DNA of 64,000 bases from Poecilobothrus nobilitatus. Its lineage: Eukaryota > Arthropoda > Insecta > Diptera > Dolichopodidae. A program made the translations under genes and the position numbers. The DNA lies in assembly GCA_947095535.1 (NCBI GenBank), contig OX352774.1, positions 242,631,825-242,695,824 on the forward strand, written 5' to 3'. Positions 1 to 12,300 of the stretch are shown here, in pieces. Position 1 is the first letter of the stretch. Every line of letters begins with the position of its first letter. The notes under the pieces are model-generated. The model did not search any database and was not told where the DNA came from. It saw only the letters and a program-made list of their open reading frames with translations.

Positions 1-1181
1 CCATAACACAATACCAAAAAGGACATTTTCATATTATACAATACAATAATCAGAACACAGAAAATTGAAAAACAAAAAAAAAAAAAAAATTAAAATAACA
101 ATGGCAACACTCTATATTATATTTTAATAGAGTGCTTTAAAGTCTCGAGTACAATAATTCTTATATGGAAAATCCCTATTATACGTATATATAGTGTCTC
201 TATTATACTTTCATAAATATACACTTACTTATGTATATTATGAATATATATACTGATATTATAATATATTGTATACATTTTACTTGTATTATTACACATA
301 GTAAATTATAAAGGTATACTTATATAATATATATGGGTTTATATTCATATTATATTTCCAACAATTTAATTTTTTGTTTTTTTATTCTTGTTTTTTTTTT
401 ATTTTTTTATTTTTTATTTTTTTTGTTGTTGATTTCTTACTCATATGACCTGAAATGATTAATGTTGACTTGTTGCCTGTTGCTTGCTTGCTCCTTTGGT
501 TGGACTGTTCTCTCCACTGGACTGACATTGACTTGATTGTGATTTTATTTTCTTTTTTTTTTTCTTTTTTGTTTCTTTATTTTTATAATCATTTGTTTTC
601 TCTTTGTTAAGAACTCAAAAAAAAAACCAAATGTTGGTGATGATGATGAAATTCTGAGGTTAAGATATTAATAGAAATGTTGGTTTTAAATATGTGATGG
701 TGTGTCGGGTCGGGTGTAATAATCATTTCGGGTTTTATTAAATGAAATTTAATATTATAAGAAATATTTATCATTTTATAATGATATGAATATAAACTTG
801 GGATATTAATATTCAGCGACATATAATATATTATTTCAAATATAACGAATATTGATGTTTTATGATATTTTTTATAATGTATTAAATATATGTTTACTTC
901 TATATATGAATGTAGTACATAATATAATAAAGTTTATATTAAATTTTTATAATATTTAAATAATTCGTTAAATATTTAATTCGCGGAATATAAAAATCAG
1001 AAAAATGAAAATTGCAAAATTTAAAAAAAAAAAAGGAATTTTAATAAAGACATTATAAATTGTACATGTTTTTAATATTATTTATTTTTATATATTACTT
1101 TTTAATAATTTAAATTAATTAAATTGACCAATTTTGGATTGATTGTTTGTCAGCAACTTACTTTATATTATATCAAATCAA
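1..1181. other. AT-rich sequence without recognisable gene
   Basis: No coding region is supported. The stretch holds poly-T runs (about 370-425 and 545-575), short (AT)n tracts and a slightly more GC-rich patch around 450-540 with CTTG/TTGC repeats. The only open frame of note (minus strand, about 607-822) is short, low complexity and His/Ile-rich, and looks like chance. Confidence 0.6.
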
Positions 1182-1211
1182 TTGATGTACTTGGCGTGCC
1201 TAGTACATCAA
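1182..1211. repeat. Short hairpin beside the long perfect inverted repeat
   Basis: Arms TTGATGTACT (1182-1191) and AGTACATCAA (1202-1211) are perfect reverse complements. Between them GGC...GCC can extend the stem past a T-T mismatch. Its right arm overlaps the first bases of the 31-bp inverted repeat that follows, so the two cannot form fully at once. Confidence 0.75.
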
Positions 1212-1276
1212 AATGTGAACCTATTATAAACCATATACTGTACCTAGTATATGGTTTATAATAGGTTCACATTTTG
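1209..1276. repeat. Perfect 31-bp inverted repeat with 6-nt loop
   Basis: The left arm (1209-1239, beginning CAAAATGTGAACC) and the right arm (1246-1276, ending GGTTCACATTTTG) are exact reverse complements over 31 bases, separated by GTACCT. The arms are not simple AT repeats, so chance is unlikely. It could be a recent palindromic insertion, the remnant of a foldback/MITE element, or a hairpin RNA source. No flanking promoter or target duplication is clear. Confidence 0.9.
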
Positions 1277-4268
1277 TTTTATCATTTGACAGTAAGTATA
1301 TAATATGGTTTTTTGTTTTATACAAGTGTAATAATGTATGTATGTATACGATGTATTTAGATTTAGGATTAATTTTTCAGTATTTAGCTTTGGGTTAGGT
1401 ATTTTTAGTTAAATTTTAAGTCAAAAAAGTTTTTTATTTTCCATTTTTATTTTCCAGATTCTTCATTAATTATTATATAAAATTTAAATACAAAATAAAA
1501 TTTTATACAGTTTCCAATATTACAAAATAATAATTAAATTACTCATTTAGATTAAACATCGAATAAATAATAAATTTTTTTTTTTTTTAACCAAAATTAA
1601 ATTCTAAATCTAATTCTATCATTAAATATAATTTCATTTTCACTTTCACTTTTTAGTGCATTTCTATTTCATTAGGATCAGCCATTCACCACAAAAAATA
1701 TTAAGTATTTGAAATTTTTTTTTTGAAATTCCAAAGATAAAACTTATGATGTCCTTCAAATTTAAAAATTAGACTATATATACGATTACAATTTCATTTT
1801 TTGAAAGTTTTTTCAATAAATATTCATAGATTTATGCTACATACCACTTATCTTCAATGTATGACATATAAATAAAGAAGAAAAATTTAAATTTACATTC
1901 AAAATAATCCCCAAAATTTAGGTAAAGACATATAAATTTAAAAGTGTATCTATAAAAACTAATATAAAAAAACAATAAATACAAAAGGTTATATGATTTT
2001 AAATCCGAAAATCAAAATTTTATTTAAGTCAGTCTAATTAGAATTTTTTGACAAAATATATTCTCTATATAATATTATATAGATTTTTATGATGGTAATG
2101 AGAGATTTTATCCGGATGTATTTTTATTATGTTCTATACCGTAATTCAAATCCAGTGATGTGCAATTCAATTCAAAATAAAATATTTAAAGAGTTCAAAG
2201 ATTCTGTTTTATATTTATTCTTTTACATATAACTACTGTCGAAAATATTTCTAAAAATATTATATTTACATACATAATATTATGTGTATTGATAAAGGTA
2301 TATAAAAGATAAAGTTATATAACCTGGGTATAAATTTATATATGTATAAATGCTAAGGTATTGTACCAAATTCAGTCAATGTTGTATAATATATTTTCAG
2401 TCAAAAGCAAATATATATATTTTTGTTTTTGTTTTTGTCTGTACTATATAATCAAAAAATAAAGTCAATTTCAATCAAAGACCAAAATAAAAATAAAAAC
2501 AAGAAAAAAAAACGAAATAATAAAAATAAAAACTTAATTAGTAATGTTCACTGATCCTTTTCTATATACATATTATGAAGTTTGTATATATGTATGTAAT
2601 GTATATATACATTTGAGAATAATGTGTGTAAACATTTGTATCTAAATATATATATATATATATGTATATATATGTTATATTATAATTATATGCATTTTCT
2701 TATTATTCTTGTAAAAAAAAAACCATTTGCTTTACTGCAGTTGTATCTACTAGAAAATACTTTTTATCGAGACTCGTTTCTGATAAACTTTTCATGTTAT
2801 TCTCATAGAAATTTTTTTGTTTCTACTAAATCATTTTATTCTTTTCTTTCATATTCTTTTCATTTGGATTTTGCTTTTTGTTTTTTTTGTTTTTTTGTTT
2901 TTTGATTAAATATGGGGTTTGTAAAATAATTTATGAAGTAACTTTTAGGCTTCAGTGAAATTAAATCAAAAAAATATAATAAAATAATTTATAAGATACA
3001 ATTCTTTAAAAAGTTTAAATAGATTTGTTATGTCAATATATAGTTAACGTAAATTGCTAATTAAACTTACACAGAAATTCGGATAGTGTAAAACGAAGAG
3101 CCTTTTTAAAGCTATATATGTCTCCAAACATTGTAAGACTACCGTTCCAGATATCAAATTTAACAACAAAGGATGTTAAAGGTACTAAAATAGGAAAAAC
3201 TTTTAAACTTTTTTTTCTTTTTTATACTTTAAATAAATCCTAGGAACGAATTTCTTTATACTTATGTACGATTAACTAAATGGAAAAGGAAAAACCGCAC
3301 GGAAATAGTATATTAAGAGCGGTAAATTAGAAATGAACATAAAAAGGATGTTTTTGAATAGTTGGAAATTGTAGAATGTAGTTCATTATTGACAGAAAGG
3401 AACAAACAGGTTAGAAGCATGTTCCACATCCTATAGCAGTTCTCACTCACGAATAAATTTCTATAACCAGTTTAAAATCACCCAAGAATTTCCACTGTGT
3501 AGTCCCAAATTTATTGAAAATTGTAATAGTTAATATATAATCTACAGTACAATCCTATGATACATTTCTCAGATTTTTTTTTGAATTGATTCAATATTAG
3601 AACAATCTCAATCTCTTAAGCTGCCAATTATAACTAAATTTTTCAAAAATTATACATATTATGATAAACTTACTAGAACAATTTTGTTATAACTTACCTG
3701 TGTAAAAATTGTAAATTGTAAATCCGATCAGCGTATTATACTTACTTTTACCTACAATAAACTAATATAAATATATCTATTCAAATTCTATTAAATTATT
3801 GAAGTAAATATCTAGATAGTCTCTCTATAATCTTCAAAATAACCTCTTTAAAATTCAAAATCCAATGGGCAGGATTTTAAACTTTTTCATTCAGCGTTTA
3901 TCTTCATAAGGAAACAAACAAATAGTTTTGAAACAATATCATTTCAAAATTTATATGCATATAATTCTTTTCTTTTTTTTCTTTTTTTTTTGAATTAAAA
4001 ATTTGGTTTTAATAGTTTTTCTTATTAACTTTACGCACATTGTACAGTGTAAACAAGATTCCAGAAAATGAAAATAAAGAAATAATTCCACTTGAAAGTA
4101 AATATTAATTTTTCATTTTATATCTAGACATAGTTGCTCTATCTACAATATCTATGAATTTATATTTCTCTTGCAATATAACCACAATACTTTATTTAAA
4201 ATTTTTGTTTTATCATTTTACACAAAATTTTTTGTTCAATTCACTCAACAAATTGTAATATTAATTCA
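1277..4268. other. Gene-free AT-rich DNA
   Basis: No supported gene. Contains poly-A/T runs, (AT)n around 2650 and T-rich open stretches. The plus-strand frame at 2624-2905 is Phe/Tyr-rich low-complexity translation of T-rich DNA and is not considered real. Confidence 0.55.
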
Positions 4269-5490
4269 TTATACCCGTATGAACTATGTTCAAGGGTATA
4301 ATAAATTTGCCATTACGTTTGTGACACCTTAAAGGAGTCGAGCTAGATATAGTCAAAGGTATGGATCGGCTCAGAATCGAATTCTGAGTCGATTAAGCCA
4401 TGTACGTCCGTCCGTCCGTCCGTCCGCACGATAACTCAAAAAATAAAGGAGCTAGGAGGCTAAAATTTTTTTTACGTCACTTTTGCAAAATTGTTAGTTT
4501 TGCTATTTAAATCCAACATTTTCGGTCGGCAGGATCGAGTAGCTGCCATACAACTTCTATCTTTATATAGAAATAACTCAGTATCTATTCAAGCTACGTT
4601 TCTGAAATTTTGCAAATGATGATCAAGTTTTATGGCAACAACTTCTGTAAAATTTGGTTGTGGTGGTGCGACGGATTCGGGTAGCTGCCATACAACTTCT
4701 CCGTTTAAATGAGAATAACTCAGTGTCTGTTGAAGCTAGGAACCTGACATTTTGCGAATGATGATCAAGTTTTATGGCAACAACTTATGCAAAATTTGGT
4801 TGTGGTTGTGCGACGGGTTCGGGTAGTTGCCATACAACTTCTCTTTTTAAATGAAAATAACTCAGTGTCCGTCCGCACGATAACTCAAAAAATAAAGGAG
4901 CTAGGAGGCTGAAATTTTTTTTACGTCACTTTTACAAAATTGTTAGTTTTGCTATTTAACTTCAATATTTTCGGCCGCCGGGTTCGAGTAGCTGCCATAC
5001 AACTTCTTTCTTTAAATGGAAATAACCCAGTGTCTATTCAATCTAGATATCTAAAATTTTGCAAATGATGATCCAGTTTTATGGCAACAACTTCTATAAA
5101 ATTTGGTTATGATGATATGGCAGGTTCGGAAAGTTGCCATACAATTTGTCTTTTTAAATGAAAATAACTCAGTGTCTATTGAAGCTAGCTATCTTAAATT
5201 TAGTGAAAAAGTGTCGAGTTGCATGCCAAAAACTTTTGTAAAATTTGATTGGTCTAAAGCAGCCGGTTCAGGTTTCTTGCATTTCTTGGAACTTAATAAA
5301 GCTAGGCGCAATAGATTCGGGTAGCTGTCATACAACTCCACAATTTTCATAAATATATCTCTGTAGTTCGGTACTAAAACATCTGAATGTTTTTAAAAGA
5401 TGATCAAGTTTTATAGAAACAGGATATATTACGTTCATACGGGTATCCCAGAGTTGACACAGTCTACTCTACTGCACTCTTCCTCGTTTT
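4269..5490 (+). mobile_element. R3 family repeat, full-length copy
   Basis: A non-autonomous interspersed repeat. The head is a hairpin: TATACCC, then GAAC...GTTC, then GGGTATA (about 4270-4300). A (GTCC)n microsatellite follows at about 4406-4426. The tail carries the inverted copy of the head (ATACCCGTATGAAC against GTTCATACGGGTAT, 14 bases exact), then an imperfect hairpin GAGTTGAC-ACA-GTCTACTC and a T-rich end TCCTCGTTTT. The interior is made of repeated modules of about 142 bases. The short ORF inside (5103-5324) is just these modules. Layout matches R1 but the interior differs. The transposon class is not assigned. Confidence 0.75.
4539..5345 (+). repeat. Internal tandem modules of the R3 element
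   Basis: The phrase GTAGCTGCCATACAACTT recurs, with changes, at 4539, 4681, 4823, 4988, about 5129 and 5321. Spacing is near 142 bases with two longer steps. The sequence after the (GTCC)n block (CACGATAACTCAAAAAATAA) is also duplicated, at about 4427 and 4873, showing internal duplication of a larger block of about 450 bases. Confidence 0.8.
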
Positions 5491-6762
5491 ATATATGTAT
5501 TTATAAATCTGTATTATCATTCTTTAGATGATATCCTTATATGGAAAATTTTCTACTTAATTTTTTTCTTTCAATGCTATATAGATAATTTAATATTAGA
5601 AATGTTGACGCCATCCATTATTAAAACTATAAAATCTTTTATTTATTTAAACAAAAAAAAAAAAAAAAAAGACAAAAACAATTTTATTTATTAACTGAAA
5701 AACTTTTAAAATAAAAAGGATAACTGCTGAAAAATTGATTTTGGTTAATAGTGTTACGACTTTAAATATAATCTTTGATCCTTGTAAAAAAAATTCTGTT
5801 AAAGTTGATTTTATTCTGATTGTTACTAAATTGATATAGCCGCCAACGGCAAAGTCGATCTCTAGTTTTCCGAATAATTTTTATTGAAACTTTTAAAAAT
5901 ATGATCTAGTCCTTTCACAAGATGCTAGACTATAGACAAAATCATTTTGTTTTCGTAAAATATCAATTAAAGTAAGCGGTCTTAGGTTTTTTATTTAACT
6001 AATTTTATTGACATAACATACCTTATCTTTTACTTAGAACCTCTATTTAATTTCAGCTTACACCAAAATCTCAGAAAACTAAAAACAGATAAACGCTAGT
6101 ATGTGATTATAAGAATCAATATAATGCTCTCCCTCTCTCTCTCTTAAATTAGTATCCTTTCCTGAATGAACTACTGCATTTAAAAATGAGGCTAGAGAAA
6201 GGATGACAAATTGAAAAAATCAAATATGTAGCAACGACATATCAAAATTTCCTTTTAAAGATTCAAATCGCTTAACAGGAAATAGTAAATTGTTTTTTAC
6301 GGTAAAAACAAAAATATAGATTTCGTTCTTTTAATGTTGAAGAAATTATGTGATCTTTTAATTCATTCTACTATGAAACTCTTATTCGCATCTATTTTAC
6401 TATTATTATTATTATTCATTTGTTTGTTTTTGTTTACATTTGATGAACTTTCTGATTAAATTACCATACAAAGCAAACCGAAAAAAACAAATATATATAT
6501 ATATATATATACAGAATTTACAACGTATGTATACTAGTACATATTATGTACATGCATATTTGCTGTTTTGTTACAGTCTTATAAAAGAAAAGCAAATAAG
6601 TTCTTGATTTCACTATTTTGTGAAATTTTTTCATATACGTAGAATTTAAAAAAAAAAAAATTATTTAAATGTTTTTATCAATACCCGAACTTTATTTTCT
6701 TTTAGAGAATCCAAGTTTCGCTTATTTGTTACAATATACATATATATATATATATATGTATC
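5491..6762. other. Gene-free AT-rich DNA
   Basis: No supported gene. Holds a poly-A run near 5653, a CT-rich stretch at about 6129-6145, TTATTATTATT near 6400 and an (AT)n tract at about 6491-6510. Confidence 0.55.
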
Positions 6763-7079
6763 TTAACGTTGAGCCACGCTTGTATCACCGGTAGACATCA
6801 CTCAAATGTTTCAAAATCCCATGCTCACCGATAAACATTCAAATAGATTTGCGTTAAACCCCGCGTGAATATTATTGTGCGCAAAATCACGAATTAATTG
6901 TTTAAACCTTTAAAAATAAATACCGGTTATACATTGGGACTTAACGCAAGTTTATTTTTATGTTCACGGATGAAATTGAGATTTTGAAACATTTGGGTTA
7001 TTTTCACCGGTGATTCACGAGGGACTTAATGCAAGTTTCTTTTTATCTTTACCGGAGAGTGTGAGACTCAACGTGTTAA
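6763..7079. mobile_element. TTAA-flanked MITE, piggyBac-like ends
   Basis: The element is bounded by TTAA at 6763-6766 and 7076-7079. Its imperfect terminal inverted repeats read TTAACGTTGAGCCACGC on the left and, in reverse complement, TTAACACGTTGAGTCTCAC on the right; both run on to a CCGGT. It is clearly less AT-rich than its surroundings. A second inverted block (CAAATGTTTCAAAATC) lies inside. A direct repeat starting GGGACTTAAYGCAAGTTT is at 6936 and 7021. TTAA duplication is typical of piggyBac-type transposition. No transposase frame is present, so it is non-autonomous. Confidence 0.65.
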
Positions 7080-9024
7080 TATTGTTTATTTGTTGCAGTA
7101 TACGTGTTTCTTACGCCAGATCTTTGGATTCTGCAATAATTTTCTGAATAAAGGTGATGATCATTACGGGTTGAATCTTTTTATTTCTTGTCTAACGATC
7201 AGTTGTTGCTGTAAATAAGAAAATTAGAAAAATAAAAATGTATTTTCAAACTATATTTTAAATTTTATGTACAAGTATATTTTAGGTTTAAAGTTTATTT
7301 ACCTTCTGAACATTCTCTAGTTGAAACAAGACATTTGTCTTTCATAATACCTTTTTTAATTTTTTTTCGACTGTATATTAGCTAAATTAAATTAAAGAAC
7401 TAAAAAACTAAATTAAACACGTAAATTAAAGAACTTAATTATTAACTGCATAAAGTTTAAAATTACACTTTGTTGTATTTTATTGTATTCAGGATTTGAT
7501 TCTGAAAATTTCGAACTTCAGGGTTGAATAGATTGCATATTATCCGTATTGTTAGACTAAAATTTAAAAGAAAATTTGAAATATTTGAAATTTTTGTTTT
7601 ATATTTCAATCTAAAATGAATATCTAAAATTCATTTTCTTTTCGAAATAAATTCACTAAAACTAAAATTTTTAATGTATACTTCAATCGGAAAAAAGTAT
7701 ATAAAAATAAAACTGATTGTGCATTATTTGAATTTGGATGATATGCAGTATATAATACTGTAATGTATAGATATATCTACCAAAAATACCATTCATTTAC
7801 AAACATTCTATAATTAAATTTCTGTTAATTAGTACGTTATATGAATACTTATAAAACATAATATATATTATATAGATATATCTATATAATTATATATTTT
7901 TGCAGATAATATTAATAATAATAATATTAAAATAACAAATAAAGAATAGAAAATAAAAGAAATATAAAGATTATTAGAATTGTGGCATAAAATTTTGACA
8001 ATTAAAATTATGTTTTACTTTCATCAAGGAAAATTCTTAAATAATTATGAGATATCTGTTGAATAATAATTTCTATACATACATATATAGAAATTGTAAA
8101 GATATTTTAAAGGTTTATTTATTTATAAAATTTTATATTTAAATTTTTACTCAAATTTTTTGAAGTAATTCTTTAATTTGATCTTCTTTAATTATTTTCC
8201 TCTATATTTCCTCTTCTTTTGCAATTCCCTGCGGTTAGCGACTGTTAAGGAATAACATTTTTTTTTCTTTTTGCGTTAAGCTCCTTTTATTTTAAACTAT
8301 TTATAGTTCTCTTAATTCGCCTATATTTTTAGTTATCTTCAAAACGATTTTAAATATGTGATTCCACAAGAATAATTCATCCATTCTTTTCTCCCTATCT
8401 ATATTAATTGTTACAGCTTTTAAAGTTGTTAAATAAACATTCCTCTTAAAAAGTGAAAGGTAAAAGATTTATTCGTTAAATGAAATGAAGCTACAGAGTT
8501 GACATTAATATTTAACACACATTCAATATTATAACAAAAGGTGTTAATACTATTAAAGCCCCTGGCTTTATAATAATTTATTGATTGAGTCGATGTACAA
8601 TTTGATTTAATTTGGCTAAGGTGTCGGCGTTGCAGACAGCAAGAGGAAGAAATTTTTTCAGAAAAAATTTAAAACAAATTGTCTATTAAACAACTGGCCA
8701 TTCAGAAGAGCGGCAAACGGGTGATTTTTTTTTTGCGATAGGCGAACGATTTTTTACATTACAAATTAGTTGGAATTTTTAGCGGCAAAATTGCGATAAT
8801 GTTACATTTTGATTTCTATATAAAACTGAATGATCTTATAATTTTTGTAAAGTATAAAAGAAAAGTATTTAGGTATATATAATACTTCTTCCAGTTTTTA
8901 GGACACTACTATAATATTTATATATTATATGCTAACTTAAAGTTATTATTTATTACTAATTCTTCTTCATGGATAATTATCGAAGAATTTATTTTTTTTA
9001 GATCAAGATCTATATAAGTTATGG
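7080..9024. other. Gene-free AT-rich DNA
   Basis: No supported gene on either strand; only short AT-rich tracts and homopolymers. Confidence 0.55.
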
Positions 9025-9392
9025 TAACAGAATGAACCCCATAATTCCGTGTATTTTTATAAAACATATCTATGTTTGTCTGTTTATCTGTTTATTTATG
9101 ATTTATAGACTCCTAAACTGCTCAGCCGATCATCATAAAAATATAAAGATTTTTAAAGCTAAAGGTATATAAAGCTAATCAATTTGCTGTGGTTTAAATA
9201 TTTAAATTTTTTCACTCTAAAATAAAAACAGTGTGATCGATTGACTTAAAATTATGTCTACGTGTTGCTCTTTGACAGTAGAGTTAACTTTATTAATAGA
9301 CTTGAAATTTGTTAACCCATATCTTCAACTAAAAAGCCATATATTTTATTTATTGTGGGGCACAGCAACGTGCAACGGGTATTAGCTATAGT
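9025..9392 (+). repeat. Decayed interspersed repeat (GCTCAGCCGAT ... CAACGGGTATTAGCTA)
   Basis: This block contains TGTCTGTTTATCTGTTTAT, then CTGCTCAGCCGATCATCAT, and ends CAACGTGCAACGGGTATTAG. The order of these phrases resembles a class of common insect interspersed repeats with an ACGGGT...GCTA end. It is degenerate and has no coding potential. Boundaries are approximate and the class is not assigned. Confidence 0.4.
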
Positions 9393-12300
9393 TATATATA
9401 AAATATGAATTATTTTCATGAGTTAAAAATTTTCATTTACTGGCATTATTAATAATTATAAAATAAAAATTATCTATGGGTATACTTTGATTCAACGTTT
9501 GAAACTGAACAAGAAATTCTATAAAACTTTTTTGCTGCTTAAAAATGGTAAATATTTATATGACCATTATTACTAACAAAAATTTCGCTCCTTTGTTGTC
9601 TGCATGGCTGAGGTTTTAAGCTAAACCATTTCTGTTCACTATATTATGCTGCTTTTTCGTAATTTCCTATATTTTTTTGCCAAATTCTTCGAGATTATCT
9701 GTAATAGATTTTAGGTTTAAGACTTACCTTTACGATGATATTACTATGATGTACATTGTACAATACAATGATAGTGTTAAATTCTTTTCTATACTATTAA
9801 CATTAAAATATTTTTTAACATTTTCTTTTTATTTTTCAGAATAAAAAAATGTAAAAATAAAACTTTAGATTGCTTGTTATTTAAATGATTTAATATTCAA
9901 AATGGTTTTGATTTTTAAAGATATCTCAAATCAATCTTTTAAAACAGAAATTTATTTACAAAATTTAGAAAAATTCAAATGTAACGAAAAAAAAAAAAAC
10001 TTTAGTTAAAATTTTAGATATATACTAATAAACAATTATTCAAAGTTAATTTATTACAATTTATTATTTCTGTTTTTATAACTTGTTTTGTATACCGTTA
10101 TTTATTACGTTTTTTCCTCTTTATATACTCACCTAAGCACCTGTATTTTATTTATAAATAGTTCTTAAACACATTTATTTTAAGTGTTAACAAAAAAAAC
10201 AAAAAAAAAATTAAAATAGATGACAAAAAATCAAATCTTTTAATATTGAAAGATAATCAAAGTTACTAGGAAACAAAGATGAACGGCAATAATAATATAA
10301 TATACAACTTTACAATAAATTTAAATATCTATATCTATCTCTTTCTCTTCATTATCTATATATATTTTTTCTTCTTTTCTTTCCACCTTTTGAAAATTTT
10401 TATTCTGACAATAATTTTTACTTGTGTTTATTTTTTGTATCCTTATTTTGATTTTATTTTATAAAAACAAAACTTTCAAAAGAAAATATGAGATTTCCTC
10501 GAAAAATATTCTCATATTTTTTTTTGTTTTTTTTTTTTTTTATTTTCTTTTTCTAAATAAAAGCTGATATAAAGAAATTAAATGAAAAATTAAAAACCAA
10601 ATTCACCTTAAAGGTATTTCTTTTATTTTTTAATTTTTGTTTTCTTAAATCCCATATAAAACTAAACCAAAAAAAAAAAAAAAAAAATGGAAACAGCAGT
10701 CAAAACGGTTTCAAGAGGGATAAGTTTACCAAAAAAAAAATTCATTCTTAAGATTTATATTATTCAAAGTAATTGTAACTTGGTAAAAAAAAACACAAGC
10801 CTGAACCTACAAATAAACGATGACTTATAAAAAAAAAAAAAAAATCATTGTTTTTCTTTCTTGTTTTCCTTTACAGCACTTAGATTATCAGTATAAAACC
10901 TTGTTATAATATATTATATACATAATAATATAATTTGTTTTTTATATACATATATAGCAGAAAGAAAAAAATACAAGAAACGATACAATTAATTATCCTT
11001 ATCTTGTTTTCTCAATTCTGTTAAGGTAATATTGTCTGTAAGTGTTTTTAAAATTTTCTCTCCATTTTCACTGCCACCATCCATAAAATTTTCTTTTAGG
11101 TATATATATACACTTATTGTAATTTTAGCGCTTCAGGTTGCATTTTCATTGTTGTGGTTTTAAAACAAAATAGTAAGGTATATAGGAAGCAAAAAAAAAA
11201 AAAAAAGTAAATAAATATAAATATAAGAATAAAATGTAATCCTGATCTTAAAAATAAGTTACAGGATTTTCATGAATTTTTCGTTTTTCTATTTTATATA
11301 AGATTATAAGGAAGTACAAAAAAAATTAACAAAAAAAAGCAAAAAATTATAAACGTTTAAAAATCATCATAGAATCAGAAAAATTGAGGTTTTAAAAAAA
11401 TTTTTGAAAAAAACAGTCAACCAATGTTTTAATGTTTGAAAATCTTCACGTTCAGGTTGCCGTATAATAACATAATAAACATAAATCAAATGGGGTTACT
11501 AAAATTTCATAGTCTAAAGTAAATATCTATAGTATAAAATTATTGAAATAAAGTTTTTTATTGTTACACCTTTAGACCTATTGATATGTATTTTATAAAT
11601 TGAGTTAATTGAGTTAATTATTTTTTTAGACCTCTTTTATATCTTATATAGCTAATTAGATAATACGGCAACTCTAATTTAAAATAAAACACATTCAAAA
11701 GTTTTGGTGTACCTCGACTACCCAAAAATATTAAAAGAGAATACTTTTCCCTGTATTGGAGGCAGCCTTTTAAATTCTCATAAGATCTACAACTAATGAA
11801 TCGTTGAAAAAATGTAATGTCAAAAATGTATGAATGAAAGATACAAAATGTAAACGAAAAAAAAAATCTAAGTACTGCTATGATTTCAGATTTGAATTAC
11901 AGACATAACTAGGTATAAAAAAAAAAAAAAAGATAAATATGATATGATCAGAAAGAAAAGATTTAACATTTTTTTTATTATTTTGGATAAAAATTTTTTT
12001 TTTTTTGTTTCTTATAATGAAATTAAAATTTTTTTAAGTATCTATTTAGCTATTTAATTATAAATAAGTTCAGTTCAGTTCAAATATTTAAATTAATAGC
12101 TTGGAGGCTTCAAATATTATACGCTGGAAAATTCTTAAAAAAAGTTAAGATTTTTCACTTTAAAAAAAAAAAAAAAATTTTTAAGTTAATTATTCTATTT
12201 AAGTATATTATCCATTTTCCGTTGTTTATTTTTTTTTTTTAATTTGTTTGATAATAAAAATAAAATTAGAATGTCTTTGCTCGATAATAAAAGGTAACAT

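Noticed and set aside
2624..2905. 93-codon plus-strand frame rich in Phe, Tyr and Cys
   Set aside because: Produced by T-rich DNA ending in TTTTTTGTTTTTTTG; no domain, no splice or promoter context.
4406..4426. (GTCC)n as a possible CRISPR-like or direct-repeat array
   Set aside because: A simple tetranucleotide microsatellite inside eukaryotic dispersed repeats; no spacers.
5103..5324. 73-codon frame at 5103
   Set aside because: Lies wholly inside the tandem modules of the R3 repeat.
9025..9392. Helitron assignment from the ACGGGTATTAGCTA end
   Set aside because: No clear CTRRT terminus with a preceding GC-rich hairpin and no TC start could be placed, so only a generic repeat is annotated.
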